Shown here: piece by piece, positions 25,845 through 35,603 of the stretch
Layout: every line of letters starts with the position of its first letter
How positions within the stretch are numbered: position 1 is the stretch's first letter
Source: JBGSTR01 sp963707135
Lineage (GTDB): Bacteria; Pseudomonadota; Gammaproteobacteria; Chromatiales; Chromatiaceae
Direction of reading: 5' to 3'
Assembly: GCA_963707135.1 (NCBI GenBank)
Contig: CAVPOY010000013.1
Span: 124,001 to 188,000 of the forward strand
Length of the DNA stretch: 64,000 nucleotides
Made by a program: the position numbers and the translations under genes
The notes under the pieces: model-generated
Told to the model about the DNA's origin: nothing
Seen by the model: only the letters and a program-made list of their open reading frames with translations
Databases searched by the model: none

Positions 25845-27593
25845 ATGACAGGTCCCTTGTTGAGGTCCGGCACCCTGACCGCCTTCCACCCCCTCGGGGC
25901 GGTCGGCAATCCGGTCTATCTCGCCGCGGCCCAGCTGCGCGCCGCGATCGGCCGCCGGCTCGGGCCGGAACTGGCCGACAGCTTTGCGATACCCCAGCGA
26001 AACGAGGACGGCGACACCATCGATTGGTATGCGCCCAAGCCCGGAACCGTGGTTCCCTGGAGCGCGGCCAGCTCGGACGAGCGCGCCGAGGCCCAGCGGC
26101 AGCTGATCGAGACCCGGTCCCGGATCGAGGAGCTCGGGGGCGCGATGCAGCGGGAGTCGGACGCGGAACGTCAGGTGTTCGGGCGCCTGCTGGCCCATGT
26201 CACCAGCTTTCCGGACGAGACCCACATCTATCTGGTCGACGGGCGTCCGGTTATCACCTTCTGGGGATTCGTTCTCGACCGGGCCTCGGTGGGGACGGAC
26301 CCCCTGTTGAACCTGGACCTGCTGGCCGCCCCGCCGGCGGCGTCGACCCAACCGAGCCGGTGGCGCATCCCGTGGTGGGCCTGGGTCCTGGCGTTGCTGG
26401 CGCTGGCCCTGTTGGGCGGCTTGCTGGCGCTTCGCGCCTGTCAGCCGGTGTCTGCGCCGACGGCCGTCGGAGGGCCAGGCAGCGGCCTTCCCGCCGAGAC
26501 CGCGGAGGCCGAGCCACCGCCCGAGGACGAGGTACGCCACCTGGTCGACCCCGACCAGGAAGAACGACCGACGATCGAGGAAGCGGAAGACAAGCCGGGG
26601 AGCCAGGAACGCGTTCTACTACCCCCGCGCGATATCGTCCCTGTCGAGCGCCGGACCAGCGTCACCGATGTGGACGCCGCGGGAGCGGGCCCGATCCCCG
26701 ATGTCGAGGGGACGGCCGTCCCCTCGGGCGACGCCGTCGACCCGGCGACGGGCGAGGTCGACGCGGTCCTCGATGGCGAGGCCCTGTCCGGTGCCGGAGA
26801 CGCCGAGGGCGAGTCGTCCGTCGCCGAGCCGGTCGTGGATACGGCGGCAGATGTTCCAGCCGCGGAGGGCGGGAAGGATCCGGCCGAGCCGGTCGACACG
26901 GCGGAAGCCGGGACGCCCGGGTCCGAGGAGATGCCAGTCGAGTCCGAGCCCGTCACCGAGGCCGGTTCCGATGGGAGCGCCGAGGACGCCGTGCAGCCGC
27001 CGGCGGTCCCGACAGAGGACACCGATCAGGCGTCGCCGGACGCCGAGGCGAGGTCGGATGAGCAATCCGAGTCGAAACCGCAAGCGGACCCGTCGGATGA
27101 CAAGGTCGAGACCGATCCGGCCGGCGACGCCGAGTCCGCTGCCGAGAAGTCCGAACGGGCGGGCGCCGAGGGCACGGACCCGGTCGCCGACGCGGCACGT
27201 GGCGCCGCCGATGCCGCGGCGGCGGCTGGCTCGTCGTCCACCGGGGCGGCTCCGACGGTGCGCTGGCTGAGCACCGGCTGGCGCTCGGCCACCTCGCTGC
27301 AGGACCCCAAGACCGGGCTGCCCATCCAGATGGACTATCAATTGAAGGACGGCGCCGGCAAGGTGCGGCTCAAGCGGCACGACGGCAGCGTCTGCGAGGG
27401 CGGCGCCTCCGCCCTGGTCCGCGACGGAAAATTGGTGATCGACAGCAGCGGGAACATCGTCTGCGCCGACGGCACCAACTTCGGCCGGCCGAAGGTCGAG
27501 TGCGAGCCGGGCAAGGACGGAAAGGCGAGCTGCCGGGGGAGCTATCCGGGCGGCGAGTCCTTCTCGATCGATATGAAGGAACAGGGGCGATGA
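25845..27593 (+). CDS. srfA: SrfA family protein
   Basis: 582 residues. The N-terminal module (about 1-150) is typical of SrfA: GPLLRSGTLTAFHPLG, IPQRNEDGDTIDWYAPKPG, TSFPDETHIYLVDGRPVI followed by TFWGF. A membrane helix follows at about 172-198 (WAWVLALLALALLGGLLAL), then a 250-residue acidic, low-complexity E/D/P/A-rich linker, and a C-terminal folded domain from about residue 465 (TVRWLSTGWRSATSLQDP, KVRLKRHDGSVCEGGAS) that is probably periplasmic. SrfA is the first gene of the Salmonella srfABC operon (SsrB-regulated factors), whose biochemical function is unresolved. AGGAG precedes the ATG. It sits directly upstream of srfB and srfC, as in other gammaproteobacteria. Confidence 0.82.
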   Translation: MTGPLLRSGTLTAFHPLGAVGNPVYLAAAQLRAAIGRRLGPELADSFAIPQRNEDGDTIDWYAPKPGTVVPWSAASSDERAEAQRQLIETRSRIEELGGAMQRESDAERQVFGRLLAHVTSFPDETHIYLVDGRPVITFWGFVLDRASVGTDPLLNLDLLAAPPAASTQPSRWRIPWWAWVLALLALALLGGLLALRACQPVSAPTAVGGPGSGLPAETAEAEPPPEDEVRHLVDPDQEERPTIEEAEDKPGSQERVLLPPRDIVPVERRTSVTDVDAAGAGPIPDVEGTAVPSGDAVDPATGEVDAVLDGEALSGAGDAEGESSVAEPVVDTAADVPAAEGGKDPAEPVDTAEAGTPGSEEMPVESEPVTEAGSDGSAEDAVQPPAVPTEDTDQASPDAEARSDEQSESKPQADPSDDKVETDPAGDAESAAEKSERAGAEGTDPVADAARGAADAAAAAGSSSTGAAPTVRWLSTGWRSATSLQDPKTGLPIQMDYQLKDGAGKVRLKRHDGSVCEGGASALVRDGKLVIDSSGNIVCADGTNFGRPKVECEPGKDGKASCRGSYPGGESFSIDMKEQGR

Positions 27594-27696
27594 GACCCGG
27601 GGCGGGGGACCGGCGCCGCGGGGACATGTACTAGCCTAAGGACTTCGGCGTCGAAATGCGCCAGCCGGGGATCCCGAAACAGGAAGCTCGACCGAG

Positions 27697-30669
27697 ATGC
27701 TATCGAAACTCGTCAACTTCGAGAACAAGATAACCCTCATTGCGAACAGCGGCGTCCAGTTCCTGGACTTCGGTCTGAACCTCGCCCTACGCAAGGCGCT
27801 CCCCGGCGAATTCGTGGTCCAGGAGAGCAACCAGTCGCTGGCGCGGCTGGTCTATGACGAGCGCAGCGGGATGCACTACTGGCCGGACCGCCCGGGAGTC
27901 CCGATCAAGTCGCAGCTGACCGTTCCGATGGACGAGTCCGCCACCCTGTTCGACGCGATGTGGCTGCCGGTCCCTCTGCTGCGGGTCCATCCGCCGCGGA
28001 GCTTCGCCGACGGTCCCGAGACCTGGGCCCGGGTACGTCTGGTCGAGCTGTCCCCGGAGGATGCGGCCGCCAGCCTGACCACCCACCGGTTGACGTTGGC
28101 CGTGGACACCACGGCCTTTCCCGACGCGGACGATATCCGCTATCTCGCCCCCACCCAGGCCGATGTCACCGCCGGTGTGGCCTATGCCTTTGCCCACCGG
28201 GCCAACGAGATCGGCTGGTACCCGGAGCTGCCCTGGGTGGCTGGTTGGATCGATGAGGTCTTCATGGAACGGGCCGGTCCCGTTCTGCGCCTGCCCCCGG
28301 AGGACGTCGAGGCCGAACATGGGCGTCTCGCGCACCACGCCCATTACCTGAACCTGCTGGCCCTGATCGGCGACAGCGGCTGTGTCCCCGAGGTCAAGCT
28401 CCTGGCGAACACCCGCACCGATCTGCATCGGGCGGTGCCGGTGGACATGGTTCTGGACGTGGGGAACTCGCGGACCTGCGGGATCCTGATCGAGCAGCAC
28501 GCCAAGGAGGGCGACGGGCTCGGCCGGCGCTACGAGCTGGAGCTCCGCGATCTGACCCAGCCCCAGAACGTCTACAGCGAGCCCTTCGAGAGCCGCGTCG
28601 AGCTCGCTCAGGCCACCTTCGGCAAGGAGCACTGGGCCTACAAGAGCGGACGCGCCGGGGCTTTCCTGTGGCCGACCATCGCACGGGTCGGCCCCGAGGC
28701 GGCGCGCATGGCCGGGCGCCGGCGCGGTACCGAGGGCTCTACCGGGATCTCCAGCCCCAAGCGGTATCTGTGGGACGAGGATCGCTTCGACACCGGGTGG
28801 CGGTTCAATTGCGCCTATGTGCGCACCGAGATCGAGCCGATGGCCACGGCGGCGCCCTTCTGCAATCTGATCAACGAGGTCGGCACCGCTCTCTACGAGC
28901 TTCCCGAGTCGGAGCGGATGCCGGTCTTCATGCCGCACTACGCCCGCAGCTCGATGATGATGTTCATGCTGGCCGAGGTCCTGACCCAGGCGCTGTGCCA
29001 GATCAACAGCCCGTCGCAGCGGCTGCGCATGCCCAACGCCGACCTGCCGCGGCACCTGCGAACGGTGATCCTGACCATCCCGCCGTCGATGCCGAAGCAG
29101 GAGCGCGAGATCTTCGCGAACCGCATGCGGCAGGCGCTCGGTCTGGTCTGGAAGGCGTTCGGCTGGCACCCGGAGGACGAGCCGGTGGACGGGCAGGGCG
29201 CCGATTCGGCCTGGCCTCCGTTACCCCAGGTCGAGGTCCGCTGGGACGAGGCCACCTGCAGCCAGGTGGTCTATCTGTACAGCGAGATCCAGAACACCTT
29301 CTCCGGTCGGCCGGAAGAGTTCTTCGACCTGGCCCGCTGTGCCTCCCATCGGAGCCGGGACGCCCGGTTGACCATCGCGACGGTCGACATCGGCGGCGGA
29401 ACGACCGATCTGGTCATCAACGACTATCGGCTCGAGGGCCGTCCGGGAGGCGCCAACCAGACCATCGTCCCCGAGCAGCGCTTTCGGGACGGATTCAAGG
29501 TCGCCGGCGACGACATCCTGCTGGAGGTGATCGGTGCCACCCTGGTCCCGGCCCTGAAGGCGGCCGTGAGCGCGGTCGGGGTCGAGGAGCCGGAGGCCCT
29601 GTTGTCCCGGCTCATCGGCTCGGACCCGGTCGATGTCCAGGAGGGGATGCTGCGCCAGCAGCTGGCGCTGCAGGTCCTCTATCCCGCCGGGCTCGCCGTG
29701 CTGAAGGCCTACGAGGGGTTCGACCCGGTCGCCGGTGCCGAGACCCGCACCTGCGCTCTCGGCGACCTGGTGGCCGAGATCAGCCCCGATGCGCCCACGC
29801 AGGCGGTGCGGGACTGGTTCGCGGGCGGGGTGCGCGATGCCACGGGTACGGCGGTGAGCGGGTTTCCGCTGCTCAATTGCCCGGTGCCACTGGACCTGGG
29901 CCGTATCCATCGGCTGTTCATGGAGGACAAGCTCGAGATTTGCCGCGTGGTGCGCTCGCTGTGCGAGATCGTCTCGCTCTACGCCTGCGACGTGCTGCTG
30001 CTCACCGGGCGACCGTCGCGGCTTCCCGGGGTCCAGTCGCTGTTCCGCGCCCTGCTGGCGCTGCCGCCGGATCGGATCATTCCGATGCAGGACTACCGGA
30101 CCGGCGCCTGGTATCCGTTCAATCGCCGCGGGTGCATCAAGGACCCCAAGACCACGGCGGCCGTGGGCGCCATGCTGTGCGTGCTGGGGCAGGGGCGGCT
30201 GCCGGGCTTCTCCTTTCGCGCCAATGCCTTCCGGCCCTACTCGACGGTCCGGCACCTGGGCCTGATGGACCGCAATATGATCATCAAGGCCGAGGACGTC
30301 TTCTACAGCGGCGTGGACCTGGACGATCCGGAGTATCAGTTGCCCGAGGTCACCATCCCCATGACCGGGGTGATGCACATCGGCTACCGCCAGCTCGACG
30401 CGCAGCGCTGGGTGGCCTCGCCGTTGTATGTGCTGGACTTTGCGGACGATGAAGTGCGCCGCTCCCTCTACACCAAGGGCGGCGTGCTGGAGGTGAGGCT
30501 CGAGCGGATGCGCGGCGTCAACGCCGAGCGGTTTCGGGTCGCCGCCGTGGACGTGCAGGGCGGGCGTGCACTGGGGCGCGGCGCGGTGGCGCTGAAGCTC
30601 AACACCCTGGCGAGCATCGGCTTCGATCAGGACAGCTATTGGCTCGACAGCGGCAGTATCTTCAAGTAG
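27697..30669 (+). CDS. srfB: SrfB family protein, actin/Hsp70-like ATPase
   Basis: 990 residues, the usual SrfB length. The N-terminus NKITLIANSGVQFLDFGLN is the family hallmark. Actin/Hsp70-superfamily nucleotide motifs are visible: phosphate-1 VLDVGNSRTCGILIE at about residue 252, phosphate-2 VDIGGGTTDLVIND at about 564, and an adenosine-like loop LLTGRPSRLPGVQSLF at about 768. There is no signal peptide or membrane helix, so it is cytosolic. It is expected to bind ATP and change conformation or polymerise. Srf proteins have been linked to virulence in Salmonella and to toxicity in Xenorhabdus, but the mechanism is not known. SrfC starts only 7 bp after its stop, so co-translation and complex formation are likely. 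Confidence 0.88.
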   Translation: MLSKLVNFENKITLIANSGVQFLDFGLNLALRKALPGEFVVQESNQSLARLVYDERSGMHYWPDRPGVPIKSQLTVPMDESATLFDAMWLPVPLLRVHPPRSFADGPETWARVRLVELSPEDAAASLTTHRLTLAVDTTAFPDADDIRYLAPTQADVTAGVAYAFAHRANEIGWYPELPWVAGWIDEVFMERAGPVLRLPPEDVEAEHGRLAHHAHYLNLLALIGDSGCVPEVKLLANTRTDLHRAVPVDMVLDVGNSRTCGILIEQHAKEGDGLGRRYELELRDLTQPQNVYSEPFESRVELAQATFGKEHWAYKSGRAGAFLWPTIARVGPEAARMAGRRRGTEGSTGISSPKRYLWDEDRFDTGWRFNCAYVRTEIEPMATAAPFCNLINEVGTALYELPESERMPVFMPHYARSSMMMFMLAEVLTQALCQINSPSQRLRMPNADLPRHLRTVILTIPPSMPKQEREIFANRMRQALGLVWKAFGWHPEDEPVDGQGADSAWPPLPQVEVRWDEATCSQVVYLYSEIQNTFSGRPEEFFDLARCASHRSRDARLTIATVDIGGGTTDLVINDYRLEGRPGGANQTIVPEQRFRDGFKVAGDDILLEVIGATLVPALKAAVSAVGVEEPEALLSRLIGSDPVDVQEGMLRQQLALQVLYPAGLAVLKAYEGFDPVAGAETRTCALGDLVAEISPDAPTQAVRDWFAGGVRDATGTAVSGFPLLNCPVPLDLGRIHRLFMEDKLEICRVVRSLCEIVSLYACDVLLLTGRPSRLPGVQSLFRALLALPPDRIIPMQDYRTGAWYPFNRRGCIKDPKTTAAVGAMLCVLGQGRLPGFSFRANAFRPYSTVRHLGLMDRNMIIKAEDVFYSGVDLDDPEYQLPEVTIPMTGVMHIGYRQLDAQRWVASPLYVLDFADDEVRRSLYTKGGVLEVRLERMRGVNAERFRVAAVDVQGGRALGRGAVALKLNTLASIGFDQDSYWLDSGSIFK

Positions 30670-30676
30670 ACGTGCT

Positions 30677-33463
30677 ATGAGCGATCCCACACCGGAAACG
30701 ATCGGAGAGGACCTGGTTCGGCGCTGCCGGGCGATCTACGCGGGCAGCGGCGAGGCGATCGACTGGGTCGCGGAGGTACGGCGCAACTCCCAGCGGCTCG
30801 ACCGCGAGTCGGACAGTCTGACCTACAAGTTGCGGCGGGTGCGCAATCTGGTCACGCGCCTTGGCCGGGCGGCCGGCCGCTCGGTCTCGGTGGGCTTTTT
30901 CGGTCTGTCCCAGGCCGGCAAGTCCTACCTGATTTCGGCCCTGGCGGCCGGTGAGAACGGCGAGCTGGAGACCGAGCTCGAAGGCCGCCGCTACAATTTC
31001 ATCCAGCACGTGAACCCCCCGGGCCACGGCAAGGAGGCCACCGGCCTGGTGACCCGCTTCACCCGCCGGCCGAGCGACGCGCCGCCCGGTTATCCGCTGG
31101 AGCTGTCCCTGTTCTCGGAGGTGGACCTGGCCAAGGTGCTGGGCAACTCCTTCTTCAACGATTTCGACCGCGAGAAGGTCGACCCGGACCTGTCCCCCGC
31201 CCACCTGCGCCAGCTGCTGGCCAGCCTGGAGTCGCGCCGCACCCGTCAGCCTACCGGCGGGGTCAGCGAGGACAATGTGGTGGAGCTGCTCGAGTACTTC
31301 GAGCAGCGTTTCCCGAGGACCACCGAGCGCCTCACGGCCGACTACTGGCCGAGCGCCATCGCCTTGGCGCCCTATCTGAAGCCCGTCGACCGGGCGGCCC
31401 TGTTCTCGGTCCTCTGGGGCGAGGTTCGGGAGCTGACCGAGATCTATCTCGCGCTGCGCCAGGGGCTCGAGGCGACCGGCTACTCCGACGCCGTCTACTG
31501 CCCGGTGTCGGTCCTGGTGCGCCCGGACGCGAACGGGGAGCTGAGCCAGGCCGACAGCATCATGAACGTCGACATCCTGGAGCGGCTCGGGCGCGACGAC
31601 GCCGACGCCATCGAGGTCGTCCCGCGCCGCGGCGACGAGACGCTGCCGCCGGTCACGCTGCCGCGCTCGCTGCTGGCGGCGCTCACCACCGAGCTGCGCT
31701 TCGTGCTCGCCGACCCGCCCCGCACGGGACTGCTGGAGCAGGTGGATCTGCTCGATTTCCCCGGTTATCGAGGGCGGCTGGCGGTGGCCGATATCGGCGA
31801 GGTGCGCAAGCAGCTCAAGGACGACCAGGTGGACCCGGTGGCCCAGCTGGTGCTGCGGGGCAAGGTCGCCTATCTGTTCGAGCGCTACACCGACGACCAG
31901 GAGATGAATCTGCTCGTCCTCTGTGCCCCGTCCCACAAGCAGAGCGATGTCAAGGACCTGGGGCCGGTGCTGGAGACCTGGGTGCACTCCACCCAGGGTG
32001 CCGATCCGCAGACACGCTCGAAGCGCAGGCCGGGCCTGATCTGGGCGCTCACCATGTTCGACTTCCGGCTCAACCCGGTGCCGGGCGAGACCGAGGACCT
32101 GATGCGCAAGGGCTGGGAGGGCATGATGAAGCTCGCCCTGCTCGAACGTTTCGGGGGCTACGGATGGCTCCACGAATGGTCGCCCGGCCGGCCGTTCGAC
32201 AACCTCTTTCTGGTCCGCAAGCCGCGAATGGCCGCCGCCGTGATCGAAACCGACGCGGCCGGTGAGCGGGCGATCCTCCCGACCCAGGTGGAGCGTCTGG
32301 CCCAGCTGCGCCGGACCTTCTGCGACGAGCCTACGGTCCGCAAGCACCTCGAGGATCCGCAGACGGCCTGGGACGCCATGCTGAGCCTCAACGACGGGGG
32401 CATCTCCCGTCTGGCCGACTATCTCGACGGCGTCGCCCAGCCCGAGACCAAGCTGGCGCGCATCGGCGAGCAGGTCGACGAGGTCATCGAGGAGCTGGTG
32501 CGGCACCGTTTCGGCGCCTACTACCGGGCGGAGGGCGCCGCCGAGGTGGACAACAAGCACCGCCTGGCCGAGCGGGTGGTCGGCGGGCTGCGCCAGCGGG
32601 CGAATCGTTTCGCCGATCTGCTGCGCGCCCTGCAGCCGCCGCGGGAGGGGCTGCGCTCGCTCTATCTGCGGGCCGACGAGGTGGCGGATCCCGCGGGGCA
32701 GACCGGCACGGCGGGCGCCGGCCGAGGCGGACCGGGAGCGGGCGGAGCGGCCCCGGTCCCGGATGTCCAGCCGAGTGATGGCGGCCTGATCGACCTCGAG
32801 CAGCTCCTCGCGGGTGCGCGGCCCGCGCCGGCCGCTGACGACGGTGGGGAGGCCGCGCGGGAGCCACCCCGCGCGGGCGTCAACCAGGGTGCGACGCGCT
32901 TCGTCCGGGCCGTACAGAGGTACTGGATCGGGCACCTCAAGTCTCTGCCCGAGGACGCCCATTGGCCCCAGTATCTGGGGATCGACAAGGGGGTCCTGGA
33001 GGACCTGATCGGCGAGCTGATCACCGCGGCGGACCGGCTCGGGCTGGAGGCGGATCTGCTGGGCCTGATCGAGGCCGCGGAGTCCCAGACCGCGGCGACG
33101 CGTTCCCGGCTCGCCGAGCGACAGGTGTACGTCACCGGCGCGCGCATCGCGCGCTTCGTCGATTATCTCGGTTGCGACGACCAGCCTATGGACGAGCGAC
33201 CGCGCTCGCTGGTCGATCCCCGCCGCCCGGTCTTCGCACCCCCGGCGCCCATCGCCGCGGGGGCCTTGCCGCTCCTCGCCGAGACGCCGGTCAATTTCTC
33301 GGCCTTTTTCATCGTCGACTGGTTCCAGGCCTTCAAGGACCTGGCGGTCGCGAACGCCGGCCACGCGGCCGGACGGGACGTGACGCCGGACCAGAACGCC
33401 CGGCTGGGGCAGATCCTCGAACGCATCGCCGGTGGCATCCCGGCGGCGACCCGGATCGGTTGA
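30677..33463 (+). CDS. srfC: SrfC family protein, dynamin-like GTPase
   Basis: 928 residues. A P-loop GLSQAGKS lies at residues 76-83 within VSVGFFGLSQAGKSYLISAL. A G3-like switch, QVDLLDFPGYRGR, lies near residue 360, and a possible G4 region near LIWALTMFDFR. This fits the dynamin-superfamily arrangement assigned to SrfC, with a long helical stalk-like C-terminal part. An acidic/glycine/proline linker (about 675-740) separates the last helical domain. No membrane helix, so cytosolic or peripheral. Dynamin-like proteins remodel membranes or self-assemble in a GTP-dependent way, and the pairing with an actin-like ATPase (SrfB) is a constant of srf operons. The next gene starts 12 bp later. 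Confidence 0.87.
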   Translation: MSDPTPETIGEDLVRRCRAIYAGSGEAIDWVAEVRRNSQRLDRESDSLTYKLRRVRNLVTRLGRAAGRSVSVGFFGLSQAGKSYLISALAAGENGELETELEGRRYNFIQHVNPPGHGKEATGLVTRFTRRPSDAPPGYPLELSLFSEVDLAKVLGNSFFNDFDREKVDPDLSPAHLRQLLASLESRRTRQPTGGVSEDNVVELLEYFEQRFPRTTERLTADYWPSAIALAPYLKPVDRAALFSVLWGEVRELTEIYLALRQGLEATGYSDAVYCPVSVLVRPDANGELSQADSIMNVDILERLGRDDADAIEVVPRRGDETLPPVTLPRSLLAALTTELRFVLADPPRTGLLEQVDLLDFPGYRGRLAVADIGEVRKQLKDDQVDPVAQLVLRGKVAYLFERYTDDQEMNLLVLCAPSHKQSDVKDLGPVLETWVHSTQGADPQTRSKRRPGLIWALTMFDFRLNPVPGETEDLMRKGWEGMMKLALLERFGGYGWLHEWSPGRPFDNLFLVRKPRMAAAVIETDAAGERAILPTQVERLAQLRRTFCDEPTVRKHLEDPQTAWDAMLSLNDGGISRLADYLDGVAQPETKLARIGEQVDEVIEELVRHRFGAYYRAEGAAEVDNKHRLAERVVGGLRQRANRFADLLRALQPPREGLRSLYLRADEVADPAGQTGTAGAGRGGPGAGGAAPVPDVQPSDGGLIDLEQLLAGARPAPAADDGGEAAREPPRAGVNQGATRFVRAVQRYWIGHLKSLPEDAHWPQYLGIDKGVLEDLIGELITAADRLGLEADLLGLIEAAESQTAATRSRLAERQVYVTGARIARFVDYLGCDDQPMDERPRSLVDPRRPVFAPPAPIAAGALPLLAETPVNFSAFFIVDWFQAFKDLAVANAGHAAGRDVTPDQNARLGQILERIAGGIPAATRIG

Positions 33464-33475
33464 CGGGAGGACGCG

Positions 33476-34801
33476 GTGGCCCTGACGATCAGCCTCGAAT
33501 CCATTGGCCCGGGAAGGGGCCGGCTGCTGGTCAGCGGCAGCCGGCCCGCGCCGGAGTCCACGTCACTGGCCATCCAGCGCAACGACGGACGTTATCTGGC
33601 CCCCGGTCAGCTCTGGCAGGTCACGTCTCACTGGCATCCCCAGTTCAGCGTCGAGCCGATGGCCGACGGGATTCGGCTCGAGCTCGGCCCGGATCTGGTC
33701 GACGGCATCATCGGCGTGGGCGGCGCGCCGCTGCGGGTGGCGCTGCGCATCGACGGTGTCGAGGACGCGGCGGTCCTGCGCATCCGCGGGGAGCTGGTTG
33801 GATCGGGCGCCACCGCGCCCGAGCGCTCGGCGTTCGATTCGGGCGACACTCTCATCATGCCGCGGAAATCCGTGCCCGTTCCGGCGGCGGAGGACGTATC
33901 CGACCTGGCGACCAAGGGACCGTCGGCGCCCGCCGCCGATACGCCCGGGTCCAATCGCCGGCCCCTCTGGCCCTGGATCGCCGTGGCCATCGTCCTGGTT
34001 CTGGTTGCCGCAGGCGTCGGGGTCTGGCAGTTTGGGTTGCTTGGGCCGGATGCGCCCGACGAGAGCGCCGAGGCCGTGCCCGATACCGAGATCGATCCGG
34101 AGCCGGTACCCGATGAGGTGCCACCTGCCGACGCGGAGCCCGAGCCCGAGCCGAAACAAGAACCGGAGCAGACCGGCCTCCTTCTCGCCCGCAAGTTTCT
34201 GGCCGGCAATCCGGCGGCGGAGGCGGTCTTCGCCCGAGCGGTCCAGGCGGAGCAGGCCGGGGACTGCCCGGCCGCCTACGCGCTCTACAGCGACGCGGCG
34301 AACAAGGATCCGGGCCTGGCCGCGCGGCTGGCGCGCCGCTACGACCCGTTGACCCACACGGCCGGCCCCTGCATCGCCGCGCCCGACGCCCCCTACGCGA
34401 TCGTCTATTACGCCGATGCCGCCGAGAAGGGCGACGTGGCCGTGCAGCGCCGGCTGGGGCAGTTGATGGTGGAGCGGGAGACCTCCGGCCCGACCCGTGA
34501 GGCGGGTGTCGCGTGGCTGCGCAAGGCGGCCGAGGCGGAGACGAGGAGGCGAAGAGGGTACTCGATGGGATTGGCGGTCGGTGAGCCACTAGGTTGTGTA
34601 CGCCCGGCATGGGCGTGCACTTATGGGGTGAAAGTCCCGTGTAGGAGTACCTGTGTCCACGGAGTGGACTGTAACTACTGGAATAACCGGGAATCACCGG
34701 GGCCAGTTCTTGCATTGTTGCATGTCAGGGGAAGGGGTCGGGGAAAAGGCCGGCCGGGGCTGCACGCTCGAGTTCCCGGGACAGTTTACTCGATTCACTA
34801 A
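33476..34801 (+). CDS. Membrane-anchored Sel1-like repeat protein, interrupted by a group II intron fragment
   Basis: GTG start with GGGAGG upstream. Residues about 1-115 are a beta-rich cytosolic domain (ISLESIGPGRGRLLVSGSRP). A membrane helix lies at about 163-185 (WIAVAIVLVLVAAGVGVWQF), then an acidic proline-rich linker and alpha-helical repeats of Sel1/TPR type (AVQAEQAGDCPAAYALYSDA, EKGDVAVQRRLGQLMVE, AGVAWLRKAAEAE) in the periplasm. The repeat run stops abruptly near 34545; the remaining 80 codons (to 34801) are translated from a group II intron 5' fragment and are not real protein. The gene is thus truncated or dead at its 3' end. It is the fourth gene of the srf operon and links it to the envelope. 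Confidence 0.75.
   Translation: MALTISLESIGPGRGRLLVSGSRPAPESTSLAIQRNDGRYLAPGQLWQVTSHWHPQFSVEPMADGIRLELGPDLVDGIIGVGGAPLRVALRIDGVEDAAVLRIRGELVGSGATAPERSAFDSGDTLIMPRKSVPVPAAEDVSDLATKGPSAPAADTPGSNRRPLWPWIAVAIVLVLVAAGVGVWQFGLLGPDAPDESAEAVPDTEIDPEPVPDEVPPADAEPEPEPKQEPEQTGLLLARKFLAGNPAAEAVFARAVQAEQAGDCPAAYALYSDAANKDPGLAARLARRYDPLTHTAGPCIAAPDAPYAIVYYADAAEKGDVAVQRRLGQLMVERETSGPTREAGVAWLRKAAEAETRRRRGYSMGLAVGEPLGCVRPAWACTYGVKVPCRSTCVHGVDCNYWNNRESPGPVLALLHVRGRGRGKGRPGLHARVPGTVYSIH
34594..34720 (+). mobile_element. 5' fragment of a bacterial group II intron
   Basis: A 9-bp hairpin, TGTACGCCC (34597-34605) with loop GGCAT and GGGCGTGCA (34611-34619), is followed by GGGGTGAAAGTCCC at 34625-34638. This hairpin plus GUGAAAGUCC combination is typical of domain I near the 5' end of bacterial group II introns. 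No reverse transcriptase/maturase gene and no domain V hairpin follows, so only a 5' piece remains. The right limit is uncertain. It interrupts the Sel1-like gene and marks the point beyond which gene orientation flips. Confidence 0.6.
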
Positions 34802-34945
34802 AACAATTCGGGCCAAGCGGGCGGGGCCTGTACTGTACCCGGAAACACGCCCGGCTCCATCCGAGCTACCGCTGTCACCGGAACTGCTCGAGCGGCGTCA
34901 AGGTCGCGATGGTCGCATGACGCCGCACCGGACCGGCGGGCGCCG

Positions 34946-35371
34946 TCAGAACTTGGTAACGACCACGTTGATTCCGTCTTCCGTGCCGAGATCGAAGGTA
35001 TTGCCGCTCAGACGGGAGACGGTGCCGATCATTTCCTCGACGAAGGCGGGATCGGCGGCGGCGTTGATCACCACTCCGTTGCCCTGTCCGTCCGAGATCA
35101 CCAGCGTGGCGGCATCTGGGCGGCTGACCGAGATGCCCTCGGAGGGCGAGAGCACGGTTACGCCCGCGTTGAGGAAGCGCACTTCCAAGGCGGAAGGGTC
35201 GCGATTGGCCTCGACGAAGGCGTCCGCGGCGCCGAGGGCGCCTTCCCTGACCTTTTGCGCGAGTGAGGTGGCGGTCGCCTTCGCCTTGGTGGAAATGTCG
35301 CGGGCCTTTTCGCTCTCGGCCGCGTCGCGGATAGCGGCAACGGCCTTGTCAAGTTGTTCTTTCCAGCTCAT
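34946..35371 (-). CDS. Small soluble protein of unknown family
   Basis: 141 residues from the ATG at 35371, which has GGAGAA upstream; a longer in-frame start at 35560 adds only noise-like sequence. The N-terminal third (SWKEQLDKAVAAIRDAAESEKARD) is a charged amphipathic helix. The rest is beta-rich (FLNAGVTVLSPSEGISVSRP, ATLVISDGQGNGVVINAA, FDLGTEDGINVVVTKF). No signal peptide, membrane helix or catalytic motif is visible. It lies on the minus strand downstream of the long paired-cysteine protein and may be co-transcribed with it. I do not recognise the family. Confidence 0.65.
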   Translation of the reverse strand: MSWKEQLDKAVAAIRDAAESEKARDISTKAKATATSLAQKVREGALGAADAFVEANRDPSALEVRFLNAGVTVLSPSEGISVSRPDAATLVISDGQGNGVVINAAADPAFVEEMIGTVSRLSGNTFDLGTEDGINVVVTKF

Positions 35372-35603
35372 GGATGGGTTCTCCGGATAAATTCGTTGGG
35401 GGTGCGCTCTGCAACGGCGAGTTTGGTGTCGCCTGGAGAAATTCAACTGGACGTGCAACGGCGGTGTGAGCCCGTCGGGTGTCGAGCCGGACGAGTGCAG
35501 GTCCGTCGACAGTTTACGAAATTTCAGTCGCAAATCCGTTCCGCCGGGTGGCCCCGACATATGCTATTCGGGAGCGCGGCGTCGTCTGGATCGTGTTGCG
35601 CGG

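Noticed and set aside
27787..30690. Long minus-strand open frames opposite srfB
   Set aside because: They lack any recognisable domain, while the sense strand shows the full SrfB protein with nucleotide-binding motifs.
30662..33364. A 900-codon open frame antisense to srfC
   Set aside because: Its translation is R/G/L/H-rich without motifs, and the plus strand has a GTPase with P-loop and normal family length. Long antisense frames are expected in GC-rich DNA.
34560..34801. Last 80 codons of the Sel1-like gene's open frame
   Set aside because: They translate the group II intron fragment (including its hairpin) and give cysteine/arginine-rich nonsense unlike the repeats before it.
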